From: Bacteroidales bacterium UBA3684
GTDB taxonomy: Bacteria; Bacteroidota; Bacteroidia; Bacteroidales; P3
DNA: 36,097 nt
Assembly: GCA_002372855.1 (NCBI GenBank)
Contig: DFIZ01000046.1
Location: forward strand, 1-36,097
Reading direction: 5' to 3'
Positions within the stretch are counted from its first letter, which is position 1. Each line of letters starts with the position of its first letter. The translations under genes and the position numbers were made by a program. Below the pieces are notes generated by a model that was not told the DNA's origin, did not search any database, and saw nothing but the letters and a program-made list of their open reading frames with translations. Below are positions 6,432 through 16,691 of the stretch, piece by piece.

Positions 6432-7989
6432 GCACACAGGGTTTTATAAGATAATCGTTGCGGTTGTGATGTTGGGGGCTGCCGGCGGCGGCCGTGCGGC
6501 GGCGCAATGCATGGAGAACATCGGGCACCGCTACCCCACCACCTTCACGCGGCACGGCGATACGCTGCTGCTGGGCGTCACCTTCGGCGAGGAGGAGATG
6601 AAAATCAACTACTCCTGCCAGCGGCAGCAGGACGGCAGCATTGTGGTAATCGGCATGGTGACCGCCGCCAGGACCGGCGAGACATTGCCCTACGTGACGG
6701 TGAGCAGCGTTTACGAGATATCTGGTGAGGAATGTTTCTTGCCTTGGGAGGAGTTGGCGGTGACCGACGATTTCGGCCTCTTCTCCTTCCGCCGTCCGGC
6801 GCTGAGCCACCGGACGCTGGCCTTCTGCTATGCGGGTTTCATGCCGGAACTCTTCGAGGAGCATTGGGACACCATAGCCGTCAGCGAGCGCGAATACATG
6901 GCGCAACGTGACGTCAGCCAGCGTTTCGACACCGCTGCCGTCACTACCGAAGAACACATACGCTTGATGACGGAATTCTATGAGGTGTTCCATTCATGGC
7001 CCGGGTGCGACGAGTATGCCTGGCTGGAGAGCGAGGGACTGCGCTGCCGCATAGGGCGTTTCCAGCCTTCGGGCACGCTGGGGGTGCACATGCTGTGGCC
7101 CATCGACGACCGCCGGAGCTTCTACTTCAACGGCATGCACTACACGAGCTTCTATGCCGACCGCCTCTTCGCCCTCTCGCCTGAGGGTGTCTTCGCCTCG
7201 CAGTCGCCCTCGTCGGGCGATTTGCGCGACCACCTGCACATCTCGCTCATCGACGGAAATGAGGTCTCCGGATTCCACGACCTTGCCCTCGACAGCACAC
7301 AGGGCGTCCTCACCGGCCTGCGCTGGGCCGAGGGCGGATGGCTCTACTTCCGCTCCGAGCGTGGCGGATGCTACAAGCTGCATGTCGACATGCACCCGCA
7401 GACCAACTGCAGGATGGAGGACGTGGAGGTCAGCGAGGCCGAATACCTTGCCGCCAAAGCCTCTTTCGACCAATACAATCACGCCCGCAAGCAGTATGAC
7501 ACCCCCACGGCGGCCGACACCGCCGCGGTGCTCCGCTACCGGGAGAAGTACAACATGTCGTGGTGGGACCCCATGGGCGCGGACTCGCAGGATGTGGAAT
7601 ACTTCCACCTGGAGGGCACGGACATCGACATCTTCTTGGTAGCCATAGGCGACGGCTGCACCACCATCATTACCGGCGACACCGCCGAGATGAATGCCTG
7701 TTGGCTGGCGCTGTCGAAAGAGGGGGTCTTCGCTGGTTATCAGGTACCGCTGGAGGTGGAAAGTCCGGGGTACGTCTATCTCTACCCACTACGGCCTCAC
7801 CCCCAACCCCTCTCCCAAGGAGAGTGGAGAGGAATGCAAGTGGCGGAGAAGTGGGTCTACCAGACCACCCCCGCATGGTTTCCCTACGATGGGTGCTTTT
7901 GGGGTAGCGACGGCTGGCTCTACCTCGAAGGCCGCGACGGCAACCACGACCGCGTGGTCTACCACAAGGTGAGGCTGAGGGGAGAGTGA
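6430..7989 (+). CDS. Exported protein of unknown function with a carboxypeptidase-regulatory-like segment
   Basis: A 519-residue protein starting at the ATG at 6430; an in-frame GTG at 6418 lies inside the repeat array and is unlikely. Residues 1-26 form a signal peptide ending in GGGRAAAQ. Residues 70-140 resemble a degenerate carboxypeptidase-regulatory-like sandwich (GMVTAARTGETLPYVTV, then VTDDFGLFSFR). The rest is rich in Trp, Tyr and acidic residues and I do not recognise it; it may form a beta-propeller-like or sandwich fold. Near residues 456-468 the segment PHPQPLSQGEWRG is encoded by a palindromic element (7796-7833) of a family also seen beside rarA. The stop codon lies inside an 8-bp tandem array. 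The gene may be co-transcribed with the TPR protein upstream. Confidence 0.7.
   Translation: MHTGFYKIIVAVVMLGAAGGGRAAAQCMENIGHRYPTTFTRHGDTLLLGVTFGEEEMKINYSCQRQQDGSIVVIGMVTAARTGETLPYVTVSSVYEISGEECFLPWEELAVTDDFGLFSFRRPALSHRTLAFCYAGFMPELFEEHWDTIAVSEREYMAQRDVSQRFDTAAVTTEEHIRLMTEFYEVFHSWPGCDEYAWLESEGLRCRIGRFQPSGTLGVHMLWPIDDRRSFYFNGMHYTSFYADRLFALSPEGVFASQSPSSGDLRDHLHISLIDGNEVSGFHDLALDSTQGVLTGLRWAEGGWLYFRSERGGCYKLHVDMHPQTNCRMEDVEVSEAEYLAAKASFDQYNHARKQYDTPTAADTAAVLRYREKYNMSWWDPMGADSQDVEYFHLEGTDIDIFLVAIGDGCTTIITGDTAEMNACWLALSKEGVFAGYQVPLEVESPGYVYLYPLRPHPQPLSQGEWRGMQVAEKWVYQTTPAWFPYDGCFWGSDGWLYLEGRDGNHDRVVYHKVRLRGE
7796..7833. repeat. CTCTCC palindromic element inside a coding region
   Basis: A CTCACCCCCAACCCCTCTCC block followed by GGAGAGTGGAGAGG forms an imperfect inverted repeat. 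Related elements lie at 34759-34794 and 34864-34902. This copy is read in frame as PHPQPLSQGEWRG. Confidence 0.75.
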
Positions 7990-8017
7990 CTGAGTGACTG
8001 GGTGGCAGAGTGGACTT
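7986..8017. repeat. 8-bp tandem array, about 4 units of GTGACTGA
   Basis: Units GTGACTGA, GTGACTGG, GTGGCAGA and GTGGACTT follow one another. The stop codon TGA at 7987-7989 is inside the first unit. Confidence 0.7.
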
Positions 8018-8077
8018 AGTTGCTTAGTTACTCGTTCTCGAAAGCGTTTGGGCTGGCGCAAGAGCGGTTCGATTGCC

Positions 8078-8587
8078 CTATTTCCGTTTCATCGTGTATG
8101 TTTCAACGACGGTGCAGTCCTCAAAGTCGTACTCGTCCTGGAATACCAGTTTGTCCGGGGTGAGCTCCACAATCTTCCATTCGTTGGGATAATTTCCTGC
8201 GTAGTACCACGTGATGGTCTCATTGTCGCAAGTGTAGCCGACCCTACTTTTTGAAATTTCCAGCGGAGGCACGGGGTCGCAGCCGCCCTTGTCGTGTTCT
8301 ACCATCGTGATGGAATCCTCGTCGATATCAAAAGAGATATATCTGTATTCGGCGGAATCTAGTTTGGGGTTGTATTGCGTGGTATCGGCAGCGCTTCCCG
8401 CTGCAACCATTTCTTCAGGGCTTTCGCTGCAATCCCATTCTTCTGTCGCTGCCACTGTCTCCCAATGCCCGACAAGAGTCTTTTCCTTGTTGTTTGCCGT
8501 CCCGCTCTTGCAGGCGGACATCATCCCAAGGGCGCACAGCATAGCACCGACTAAAATTAGATTCTTTATATCGTATATCTTAGGCAT
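8078..8587 (-). CDS. Lipocalin-like lipoprotein
   Basis: A 169-residue putative lipoprotein. Residues 1-26 are a lipoprotein signal with the lipobox LGMMSAC, so C26 is the likely lipidated residue. The mature part begins with LVGHWETVA, the strand-opening G-x-W pattern of Bacteroidota lipocalin-like proteins, and continues with beta strands to LVFQDEYDFEDCTVVETYTM. Four cysteines in the mature part could form disulfides. A canonical Bacteroidota promoter stands directly upstream. It is probably anchored in the outer membrane facing the periplasm; ligand unknown. Family call is moderate, the lipoprotein call strong. Confidence 0.78.
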   Translation of the reverse strand: MPKIYDIKNLILVGAMLCALGMMSACKSGTANNKEKTLVGHWETVAATEEWDCSESPEEMVAAGSAADTTQYNPKLDSAEYRYISFDIDEDSITMVEHDKGGCDPVPPLEISKSRVGYTCDNETITWYYAGNYPNEWKIVELTPDKLVFQDEYDFEDCTVVETYTMKRK

Positions 8588-8610
8588 ATCACTATTGTTA
8601 TTTCACGCAG

Positions 8611-8641
8611 CAAAGATACACATAATTTTCTATTCGGCAAA
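8611..8641 (-). promoter_or_regulatory. Bacteroidota-type promoter of the lipoprotein gene
   Basis: On the minus strand TTTG (8641-8638), a spacer of 19 bases and TATCTTTG (8618-8611) match the -33/-7 consensus TTTG-N19-21-TAnnTTTG exactly. The -7 box lies 24 bases before the ATG at 8587, so the leader would be short. Confidence 0.8.
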
Positions 8642-8747
8642 ATATAATTGTTGGTTGATGTAAAACGCCACGTCGGTTTCCGAGCTATACCGTCGGTAGT
8701 AGTAGCATATAGGAAACATAACGTTACAATATAGTCAGACAAAAGAT

Positions 8748-8780
8748 GAGAAAAGTTTGAGTAAAAGGGGAGTAAAACCT
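8748..8780. repeat. 11-bp tandem array, 3 units
   Basis: Three 11-bp units (GAGAAAAGTTT, GAGTAAAAGGG, GAGTAAAACCT) lie in the 290-base gap 8588-8877 between the lipoprotein promoter and the 3' end of the Gfo/Idh/MocA-type gene. The core GAGTAARAGGG recurs in the array at 17615-17658. Nothing else was recognised in this gap. Confidence 0.6.
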
Positions 8781-8877
8781 AAAGACTATTTTTGTTCATA
8801 AAGAAGGATACCTTTGGCATCGGTATTATCCGTAACATTTCCGCGCTGCCTCATCCATTCGGTGCAGATTCGTTGTA

Positions 8878-9900
8878 TCACCAGGAGTCTATTTGCTGCA
8901 TCAGTTCATACGCAGGAAGCACCGATGCCAACCCCGTGAGACGGCTCCACTCCTTGCCCTCTTCGACTGCATCCATAAATGCTTTCACCTCGCCATAGAA
9001 ACCTTCTGATAACAAGGTGCAGGCCTCTGGAATCGGCGAGAACGTCTCACGCCGATAGAGGGTCCACTCCGATGCATGACGGCGGAGTACCTTTTCCATC
9101 GGAACACCCACCAAGGAAGGCGGGATGGGTGTGCATGTAAGCCGTTCCGTGCCCTGCAGGTGGTACACCCCTTGCCGACCGACGACGGTCAACTCCTCCA
9201 TCGGATGCTGCCAAGAATAGTCGGTCGAAAGCTCCAGAGCCCCGGCAACCGACTCATGGAGCAGGTGCACCAACAGCGTTCCTTGCCCCGACCGGACGAC
9301 ACTGGCGACCTGGGCGGAGCCAAACAAAAACACCACGAGGTCAAGCGGATGGATAAACAAATCGGTCAATGCGTTGCCTTCCGGGTAAGCACCAGTACAA
9401 TAGCGCAAAGTATAGTGTTCCAACCTTTGGTGTCGTAGGTGGCGTACCAGCGTCTGTACGGCAGGAGCATATCGTTTCTGCAAACCGACCTGCACCCGTT
9501 GGCTTGGTAAAGTAGCCAGATGGTCCAGCTCGTCCAGTGTGCGGCAGGGGGGCTTTTCTATGAAGAGAGCCTTGCTGCTTTGCAGCACCTGGCAGGCCAA
9601 AGAATACTGTGCCCTAGGGGGCGTGGCGACAAAGACCGCCTCCACCTCCGGATCGGACAGAACGGGGTCGAGACTATGAACCACCCGCACACCCGGGAAG
9701 CGCTGTTCTACCAGAGGGGCCAAACGGGTTGAGTGCAAACAGATATAACGCAACGGTACACGAAGGTTCTCAATTACAGGGTAAAGATTGGTCAGGCTGT
9801 GGTGACCTATGCCGACAAAAGCCACCGGACGCGAATAGCGACAAGCAAGCATTCCGGCCATCCGACGGCGTTTGAATGCAGTAATTAATTCTGAGTACAT
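8878..9900 (-). CDS. Gfo/Idh/MocA-family NAD(P)-dependent oxidoreductase
   Basis: A 340-residue protein with an N-terminal Rossmann domain (VAFVGIGHHS, residues about 27-36), the family motif EKPP (ALFIEKPPCRT) and a C-terminal alpha/beta domain with the expected catalytic region (DLFIHPLDLVVF). Members oxidise, reduce or epimerise sugars and similar hydroxyl compounds using a bound or free nicotinamide. The N terminus is longer than usual and rich in basic residues. Its first 16 bases overlap the end of the radical SAM/SPASM gene upstream, so the two are probably translated together and may act on one substrate. Family certain; substrate unknown. Confidence 0.88.
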   Translation of the reverse strand: MYSELITAFKRRRMAGMLACRYSRPVAFVGIGHHSLTNLYPVIENLRVPLRYICLHSTRLAPLVEQRFPGVRVVHSLDPVLSDPEVEAVFVATPPRAQYSLACQVLQSSKALFIEKPPCRTLDELDHLATLPSQRVQVGLQKRYAPAVQTLVRHLRHQRLEHYTLRYCTGAYPEGNALTDLFIHPLDLVVFLFGSAQVASVVRSGQGTLLVHLLHESVAGALELSTDYSWQHPMEELTVVGRQGVYHLQGTERLTCTPIPPSLVGVPMEKVLRRHASEWTLYRRETFSPIPEACTLLSEGFYGEVKAFMDAVEEGKEWSRLTGLASVLPAYELMQQIDSW

Positions 9901-10958
9901 AACTTTAGCTTTTTGATAAACTGTCGGTACGTAATCGCCTTATCTTCCGTCCAATGGTAGTCCCCATAGACCTTGCGCAGGAGCGCGCGTGGAAAAAGGC
10001 GTTCGAGGTTGGAGAGCAAAATGATGTCGTACTTCCGATGGAAGTTTATCCAACAGGCGTTACAATTGGCACCATAGTGTCGTTGAGTGCGACAGGTCTG
10101 CTGCGAGTTGAATATCTCATCCAGGGACTGCTCCTTGATATTGCCGATAGTAACGTCAAGATTCTGGCACAGAGGCACGTCGCCGTTGCTGTGTACCACC
10201 AGCTGGCTGCGGATGCTTAAACACGGCAGGCGCAGATGGCCAGTGCGCCACGACTCATACAGCGCCAAATAGTCGTAATTCTGATCCGTATGGCGAATGT
10301 CGTCCGGAATGTGCGACGCGAAGTCATCGGCGGGCAGCAATCCTTGCGTGGTATCGAAGAACGACATGGTTCCGTAGATACCCACACGAAGGTCAACCTC
10401 AAGGCGGTTTGCCACTTCCGACACATACTGCATGTCCTCGAAACTATTCCAAGGCGACAGACAGAACATCAACGAGATGGGCACATGGTGCCTCAATCGT
10501 TCGGCCGACCTTATCACACGGTCAAAGCCGTCTACGCCACGCATACGCAAATACGTCTCTCGCGGCCCGTCGAGCGAGAGATAGAGATGCCGTGGCGGAT
10601 GACGCAGCACCATTTCCTCCAAACGCTCGGGGGCAAGGCCGTTGCTGAGAAGTGTGAAATTTGGGTGACACTGTCTGAGCCATGCCATGATTGCCTCGGA
10701 TTGAGGATGAAGAATAAACTCACCCCCTTCAAGTCCGATGGTGGTTTGGCGCGACACACAATGGCTCCGGGCCATCCGTTGAATATCATCCAGCGTAAGG
10801 TGCTCATGGGGTTTGCGCCAGATTGAACAGTGTCGGCAGCGCGACTGGCAGGATGTTGTGGCATAGATCATCAGCTGTGCCAACTTCTTGTGCCGCGGAC
10901 GAATAGTGTTGTTCAGGTAAAGACCACCATTGAACAGATAATCATTCATGTTATACAT
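9885..10958 (-). CDS. Radical SAM protein with a SPASM-type C-terminal domain
   Basis: A 357-residue enzyme. The radical SAM cluster motif is C37-x3-C41-x2-C44 (CQSRCRHC), with the glycine motif LEGGEF near residue 76. The C-terminal part has the SPASM/twitch pattern: C246, then NGDVPLCQNLD with C264, GNIKEQSLDEIF, and C289, C299 and C302, enough to hold an auxiliary Fe-S cluster. Such enzymes modify peptides, sugars or other small substrates. It lies 79 bases after the sigma-barrel fusion gene on the same strand and overlaps the Gfo/Idh/MocA gene, so a three-gene transcript is possible. No promoter consensus is visible in the short gap. A second ATG at 10949 is an alternative start. Confidence 0.85.
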   Translation of the reverse strand: MYNMNDYLFNGGLYLNNTIRPRHKKLAQLMIYATTSCQSRCRHCSIWRKPHEHLTLDDIQRMARSHCVSRQTTIGLEGGEFILHPQSEAIMAWLRQCHPNFTLLSNGLAPERLEEMVLRHPPRHLYLSLDGPRETYLRMRGVDGFDRVIRSAERLRHHVPISLMFCLSPWNSFEDMQYVSEVANRLEVDLRVGIYGTMSFFDTTQGLLPADDFASHIPDDIRHTDQNYDYLALYESWRTGHLRLPCLSIRSQLVVHSNGDVPLCQNLDVTIGNIKEQSLDEIFNSQQTCRTQRHYGANCNACWINFHRKYDIILLSNLERLFPRALLRKVYGDYHWTEDKAITYRQFIKKLKLCTQN

Positions 10959-11037
10959 TTTCTTGTTGTTTATGGGTGTTCTACTTGTATTTCTATACCA
11001 GTAGAGACCCTAAACGGAAGGAAGACTGCACCGGAGG

Positions 11038-12591
11038 TCAAAAAAGCACACGCAGTCCCAAAGGGATGGCGGGCAACAGCCGATGGCTGTCAAGATATGT
11101 GGTCGGCATCGAGTCCGAACAAAGAAAGTAGCGCAACGAGGGTTCCACATAGAGGCTCAAAGCGGGCGAAAGGTGCCACTGCAGACTGATTCCCGCCCCG
11201 ACAGAGCCTATTACACTGTTTCTTAATGCAACTCGCTTATGCAACTCCACATTCTGATTGACAATATAATCGGTTGCAATGGATGCGTGGAGTGGCAGAT
11301 GAAGCGCTGCTCCAGCACTGACACTGACCGAGATTGGTTCATAACGCCAGACCTGCCACGTGACGCTCGTATGAATACCCAGGTAGAAGAGTGTCTGCTC
11401 CTGCTCTAGGCGGTTGAGGCCTTCGCCAAAGCGGAAGTGCGAGCTGAGCGACATCAGACCCAGACCGGCACCAACCGTCCACCCGTTGCCGATGTTCTTG
11501 GACAGCATGCCATTCACCTCTACGGGGGGCAGGTGGTTCTCGCTGCGAGAGATGACACCGCCGTTGTTGTCGATATTCGACACGGCAATCTTGCCCAGCA
11601 AGATATCCTCCAGTGTAGACAATCCTGTATGCACCGGCATGGCATATTCGCTCCAGTTGTTGATAGCAACGCCATCCGAGAGCGTCAGCGCATGAGGCTG
11701 GGTGAAGTTATTGGCGCCGGTCGTAGGCTGGGTGTACGCCACCGTGAACGACCAGTGGATATCCTCCGGAACACTACCTTTCATCAATGGCTCTGCGAGG
11801 ATGCTCACACTGTCCCACATATCTTCCCTCACCTGCGGCCGGACGACAACTGTATCCCGTCGCAACGGTTCGACGGGGAGCTGCTCTATGGGCGGTACTA
11901 ACGCAACGGCACTACTGTCTGTCGAGAAACCCGATAATCGCTGAGGAATCCCTTGCTCCCTCTCCAAAATCGGCAATATGGTATCCACCACCGTCTCCGA
12001 TGCCACCAGAGGAGGCTTCTCGTCCTTTTGATGCAGAAGCAACCAGACGACAGGCACAACCAGGAGTGCCCATCCAAACCGCAACATGGTGCGAAGCATG
12101 CGCTTGGCTCGGGTCAACTGCGACGAAGAAGAATGCGGGGCAATGCCGAGCTGATTGGCAATCTCCTGATGGCTTTTCCCCTCGAGTACCGAGAGACGAA
12201 ACACCTCCCGATAGCCAGCAGGCAGGGTCGCCACTGCCTGCAGTATCTCCTCCTCGCTGATGTCCGATTGTTCTGCCGCCGGCATTTCCGCAACCTCCTC
12301 CAAGGGTAGCAACACCAGCTGACGCTGACGTCGGAGGTGCCGTATGGCCAGCCGACGGGCTATCTGACAGACCCATGACTCGTAGCGCGCTGCATCCTGA
12401 AGCTGGCCAATTTTGGCAAAAGCAATCACAAAGGCATCATCGGCCAGTTCCTCGGCCAAGAGAGGATCCTTCACAATGTGCCGACACGTAGCGACAACAC
12501 GCGACCGACACCGCTTGTATAGTAGCGTCTGCGCCATCTTGTCCCCACCCTGGGCATCGTCTATCAGCTGTTCCATGTCGCTCATATCCAT
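11038..12591 (-). CDS. ECF sigma factor fused to TM helix and outer-membrane beta-barrel
   Basis: One frame of 517 residues from the ATG at 12591; an ATG at 12630 would add 13 residues right against the preceding terminator. Residues about 22-89 are sigma region 2 (AEELADDAFVIAFAKIGQL) and 116-170 are region 4 with its helix-turn-helix (LPAGYREVFRLSVLEGKSHQ, then EIANQLGI). Residues 172-187 (FGWALLVVPVVWLLLH) form a transmembrane helix. A Pro-rich linker covers 188-278. Residues 279-517 alternate like beta strands (WTVGAGLGLMSLSSHFRFG, LSLYVEPSLRYF) and end in a terminal Phe, as outer-membrane barrels do. The TM-linker-barrel half resembles the dual-membrane-spanning anti-sigma (Dma) proteins of Bacteroides, normally encoded beside a separate sigma gene. 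No stop or frame change separates the halves. Confidence 0.85.
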   Translation of the reverse strand: MDMSDMEQLIDDAQGGDKMAQTLLYKRCRSRVVATCRHIVKDPLLAEELADDAFVIAFAKIGQLQDAARYESWVCQIARRLAIRHLRRQRQLVLLPLEEVAEMPAAEQSDISEEEILQAVATLPAGYREVFRLSVLEGKSHQEIANQLGIAPHSSSSQLTRAKRMLRTMLRFGWALLVVPVVWLLLHQKDEKPPLVASETVVDTILPILEREQGIPQRLSGFSTDSSAVALVPPIEQLPVEPLRRDTVVVRPQVREDMWDSVSILAEPLMKGSVPEDIHWSFTVAYTQPTTGANNFTQPHALTLSDGVAINNWSEYAMPVHTGLSTLEDILLGKIAVSNIDNNGGVISRSENHLPPVEVNGMLSKNIGNGWTVGAGLGLMSLSSHFRFGEGLNRLEQEQTLFYLGIHTSVTWQVWRYEPISVSVSAGAALHLPLHASIATDYIVNQNVELHKRVALRNSVIGSVGAGISLQWHLSPALSLYVEPSLRYFLCSDSMPTTYLDSHRLLPAIPLGLRVLF

Positions 12592-12630
12592 ATATGAGGC
12601 CACCGGCAGCATAAAGACTGCATGGAGCAT

Positions 12631-12670
12631 AAAAAAATCACAAGCCTCACACCATCGTGTGAGGCTTGTG
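12631..12670 (-). terminator. Rho-independent terminator of sdhCAB
   Basis: A perfect 14-bp stem (CACAAGCCTCACAC / GTGTGAGGCTTGTG, 12639-12670) with a 4-base loop is followed on the minus strand by seven T residues (12637-12631). It stands 36 bases after the sdhB stop and directly in front of the sigma-barrel fusion gene, which therefore needs its own promoter or read-through. Confidence 0.92.
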
Positions 12671-12705
12671 TATAGGGATGGGGTTGCCGGTCACAATACA
12701 ACAGG

Positions 12706-13464
12706 TTAGTTGTTGCGGTCGCGGCCGAAGAGGCTGCCGATCCACTGCCTATTGAGGCGGGCGATGTTCTGGCGCTTGATCTGCTTGGGGCATTCGGCCT
12801 CGCAGGCGTAGGTGTTGGTGCAGGAGCCGAAGCCCAGCTCGTCCATCTTGCAGACCATCTTCTTGACGCGGTCCATGGCCTCGGGCTGGCCCTGGGGCAG
12901 GAGGGCAAGGTGGCTCACCTTGGCGCCGACGAAGAGCATGGCGCTGGCGTTCTTGCAGGCTGCCACGCAGGCGCCGCAGCCGATGCAGGCGGCGGCATCC
13001 ATGGCTTGGTCGGCCTTGTGCTTGGGCACGAGGATGTTGTTGGCGTCGGGCACACCGCCGGTGGTGGCGCTGATGTAGCCGCCGGCCTGGATGATCTTGT
13101 CGAAGGCCGTGCGGTCCACCACGAGGTCGCGGATCACCGGGAAGGCCTTGGCACGCCAGGGCTCCACCCAGATCTCGTCGCCGTCGTTGAAGTGGCGCAT
13201 GTGGAGCTGGCAGGTGGTCACACCGTCGTCGTTGCCGTGGGGACGGCCGTTGATGTAGAGGCCGCACATGCCGCAGATGCCCTCGCGGCAGTCGTTGTCG
13301 AAGCAGACGGGGTGGGTGATATGGTCGTTGACCAGCTTCTCGTTGAGCTGGTCGAGCATCTCGAGGAACGAGCAGTCGGCGCTGATGTTGTCGATCTCGT
13401 AGGTCTCGAAGTGCCCTTTGGCGCGGGCGTTCTCCTGGCGCCAGATATGTAGTGTGAATTTCAT
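12706..13464 (-). CDS. sdhB: Succinate dehydrogenase/fumarate reductase iron-sulfur subunit
   Basis: This 252-residue subunit carries electrons between the flavoprotein and the quinone site. The [2Fe-2S] ligands are C59, C64, C67 and C85 (CREGICGMC, then TTCQLHM). The second domain has C160-x2-C163-x2-C166-x3-C170 and, further on, C215, C221 and C225, which serve the [4Fe-4S] and [3Fe-4S] clusters. It is the last gene of the C-A-B operon usual in Bacteroidota, followed by a strong terminator. Direction in vivo is probably fumarate reduction given the aspA and nqr genes nearby, but sequence alone does not fix it. The gene is also named frdB. Confidence 0.97.
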   Translation of the reverse strand: MKFTLHIWRQENARAKGHFETYEIDNISADCSFLEMLDQLNEKLVNDHITHPVCFDNDCREGICGMCGLYINGRPHGNDDGVTTCQLHMRHFNDGDEIWVEPWRAKAFPVIRDLVVDRTAFDKIIQAGGYISATTGGVPDANNILVPKHKADQAMDAAACIGCGACVAACKNASAMLFVGAKVSHLALLPQGQPEAMDRVKKMVCKMDELGFGSCTNTYACEAECPKQIKRQNIARLNRQWIGSLFGRDRNN

Positions 13465-13472
13465 CGTTAAAT

Positions 13473-13552
13473 GGTTTAAGGTTTAAGGTTTAAGGTTTAA
13501 AGTATAAAGATTGCGTCAGCCTCCTTAAACTTTAAACAGTAAACCTTAAACT
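13473..13552. repeat. Inverted pair of heptamer arrays between sdhA and sdhB
   Basis: Four GGTTTAA units with one variant (13473-13507) face four units of the complementary type TTAAACY (13525-13552). The two arrays can pair into a long AT-rich stem in the sdhA-sdhB intergenic mRNA. Confidence 0.85.
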
Positions 13553-13554
13553 GA

Positions 13555-15579
<2,025 letters not shown>

Positions 15580-15613
15580 TGCGAATGGATAATTGAAAGT
15601 TACAAATTGAAAA

Positions 15614-16579
15614 TTAGAGGCCGAGGAATACGAGTATCGGCACCACGGCGAAGCCGAGGACGATAATCCAGGTGTAGATCTGGCCGCAGACCTCGATGGC
15701 GGTGTTGTACTTGTAGTTGTTCAGGCCCAGGGTCTGGAAGGCCGAGGGGAAGGCGTGGCGCAGGTGCATGAACAGGGTCACGAAGGTGACGAGGTAGAGC
15801 AGCACCATGATGCCGTTCTTGAAGAGGTTGCGGGCCTCGTAGTAGAAGTCGGGTTCCACGCCGCACTCGGGCGCTTTCTCTTTCAGCATCTGGCGCTCTT
15901 CGTAGGTGATGTGGCGTATCCATTTGCGGTCCTCGCTGAGGTTGTCCTCCTGGAGGGCCTTGGTCATGAACTCGGCCACAGGCACGGCGTCGCGCAGGCT
16001 CTGCATGTTGGCCTCCATTTCGGCCACCTGCTCGGGGGCGAGCTGGTCGGCATACATGGACATCTGGTTCTCCACGGCGGCCACCACGTCACGGGGCTCC
16101 ATGCCGTTCTGGGCGGAGTACTGCATGATGGTGCTCACCTCCTCGTTCTGCAACTTCTCCACCTCCACCATGTACTGGCCTTTGACCCATCCGGTCTTGA
16201 CAAAATAGAACTGGCAGAAGTGCATCACCAGGAAGGCGAAGATGAGCACACCCGTCCATGCCATGAGCTTGGAGGTGGTGTGGGTCTTGGAGCGCTGGGG
16301 CTGGTGGTAGCGCGTGGGACGCGCCAGACGGTTGGTCAGCGCGAGCCAGAGCGTCAGCAGTATGTGCAGGGCGACGACTCCGAGGAGGATGACCTCGAAA
16401 ATCTTCACCACCCAGTTGGTGCCCATGAAGTGGCAGAAGGCCGAATACCACGCTCCATCGTCGTGGCGCAGGATGAAGAGGTTGGCAGTCATGTGGAACA
16501 GCAGGAAGAGCAGCAGGAACGTGCCTACCAGGGCCACAAGGAGCTTCTTCGTGATGGAGTGAATTTTGGGTAATTCCAT
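15614..16579 (-). CDS. sdhC: Succinate dehydrogenase/fumarate reductase cytochrome b subunit with long periplasmic insertion
   Basis: The start is the ATG at 16579 ([14 protein letters not shown]); a longer frame from 16666 runs back through the promoter and is not credible. The 321-residue protein has five transmembrane helices near residues 13-36, 56-80, 105-127, 255-277 and 300-321. H29, H72, H120 and H272 or H275 are placed like the four haem ligands of di-haem, five-helix quinone:fumarate reductases. From memory, Bacteroides homologues are near 230 residues. The excess lies between helices 3 and 4 (about 131-250): a charged, helical stretch including [19 protein letters not shown] and [18 protein letters not shown], expected on the periplasmic side. 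First gene of the C-A-B operon. The gene is also named frdC. Confidence 0.93.
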   Translation of the reverse strand: MELPKIHSITKKLLVALVGTFLLLFLLFHMTANLFILRHDDGAWYSAFCHFMGTNWVVKIFEVILLGVVALHILLTLWLALTNRLARPTRYHQPQRSKTHTTSKLMAWTGVLIFAFLVMHFCQFYFVKTGWVKGQYMVEVEKLQNEEVSTIMQYSAQNGMEPRDVVAAVENQMSMYADQLAPEQVAEMEANMQSLRDAVPVAEFMTKALQEDNLSEDRKWIRHITYEERQMLKEKAPECGVEPDFYYEARNLFKNGIMVLLYLVTFVTLFMHLRHAFPSAFQTLGLNNYKYNTAIEVCGQIYTWIIVLGFAVVPILVFLGL

Positions 16580-16633
16580 AGAGTGTGTTGTTTTTGTTGT
16601 TATTATATAATATTCCTCATAAATTTGAAAGTG

Positions 16634-16667
16634 CAAATTTACGAAAAAAAAACGATATAGATACAAA
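16634..16667 (-). promoter_or_regulatory. Promoter candidate for sdhCAB
   Basis: On the minus strand TTTG (16667-16664), a 22-base spacer and TAAATTTG (16641-16634) resemble the Bacteroidota consensus; the spacer is one base longer than usual. It lies 55 bases before the sdhC start chosen here. Confidence 0.65.
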
Positions 16668-16691
16668 AATATTCAAATCTTGCCGCGGACG

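Noticed and set aside
11038..12630. Could the sigma-barrel fusion be two genes joined by a sequencing error?
   Set aside because: There is no out-of-frame start with a ribosome binding site near the junction, and the helix-turn-helix runs smoothly into the transmembrane helix in one frame. An error cannot be fully excluded without reads.
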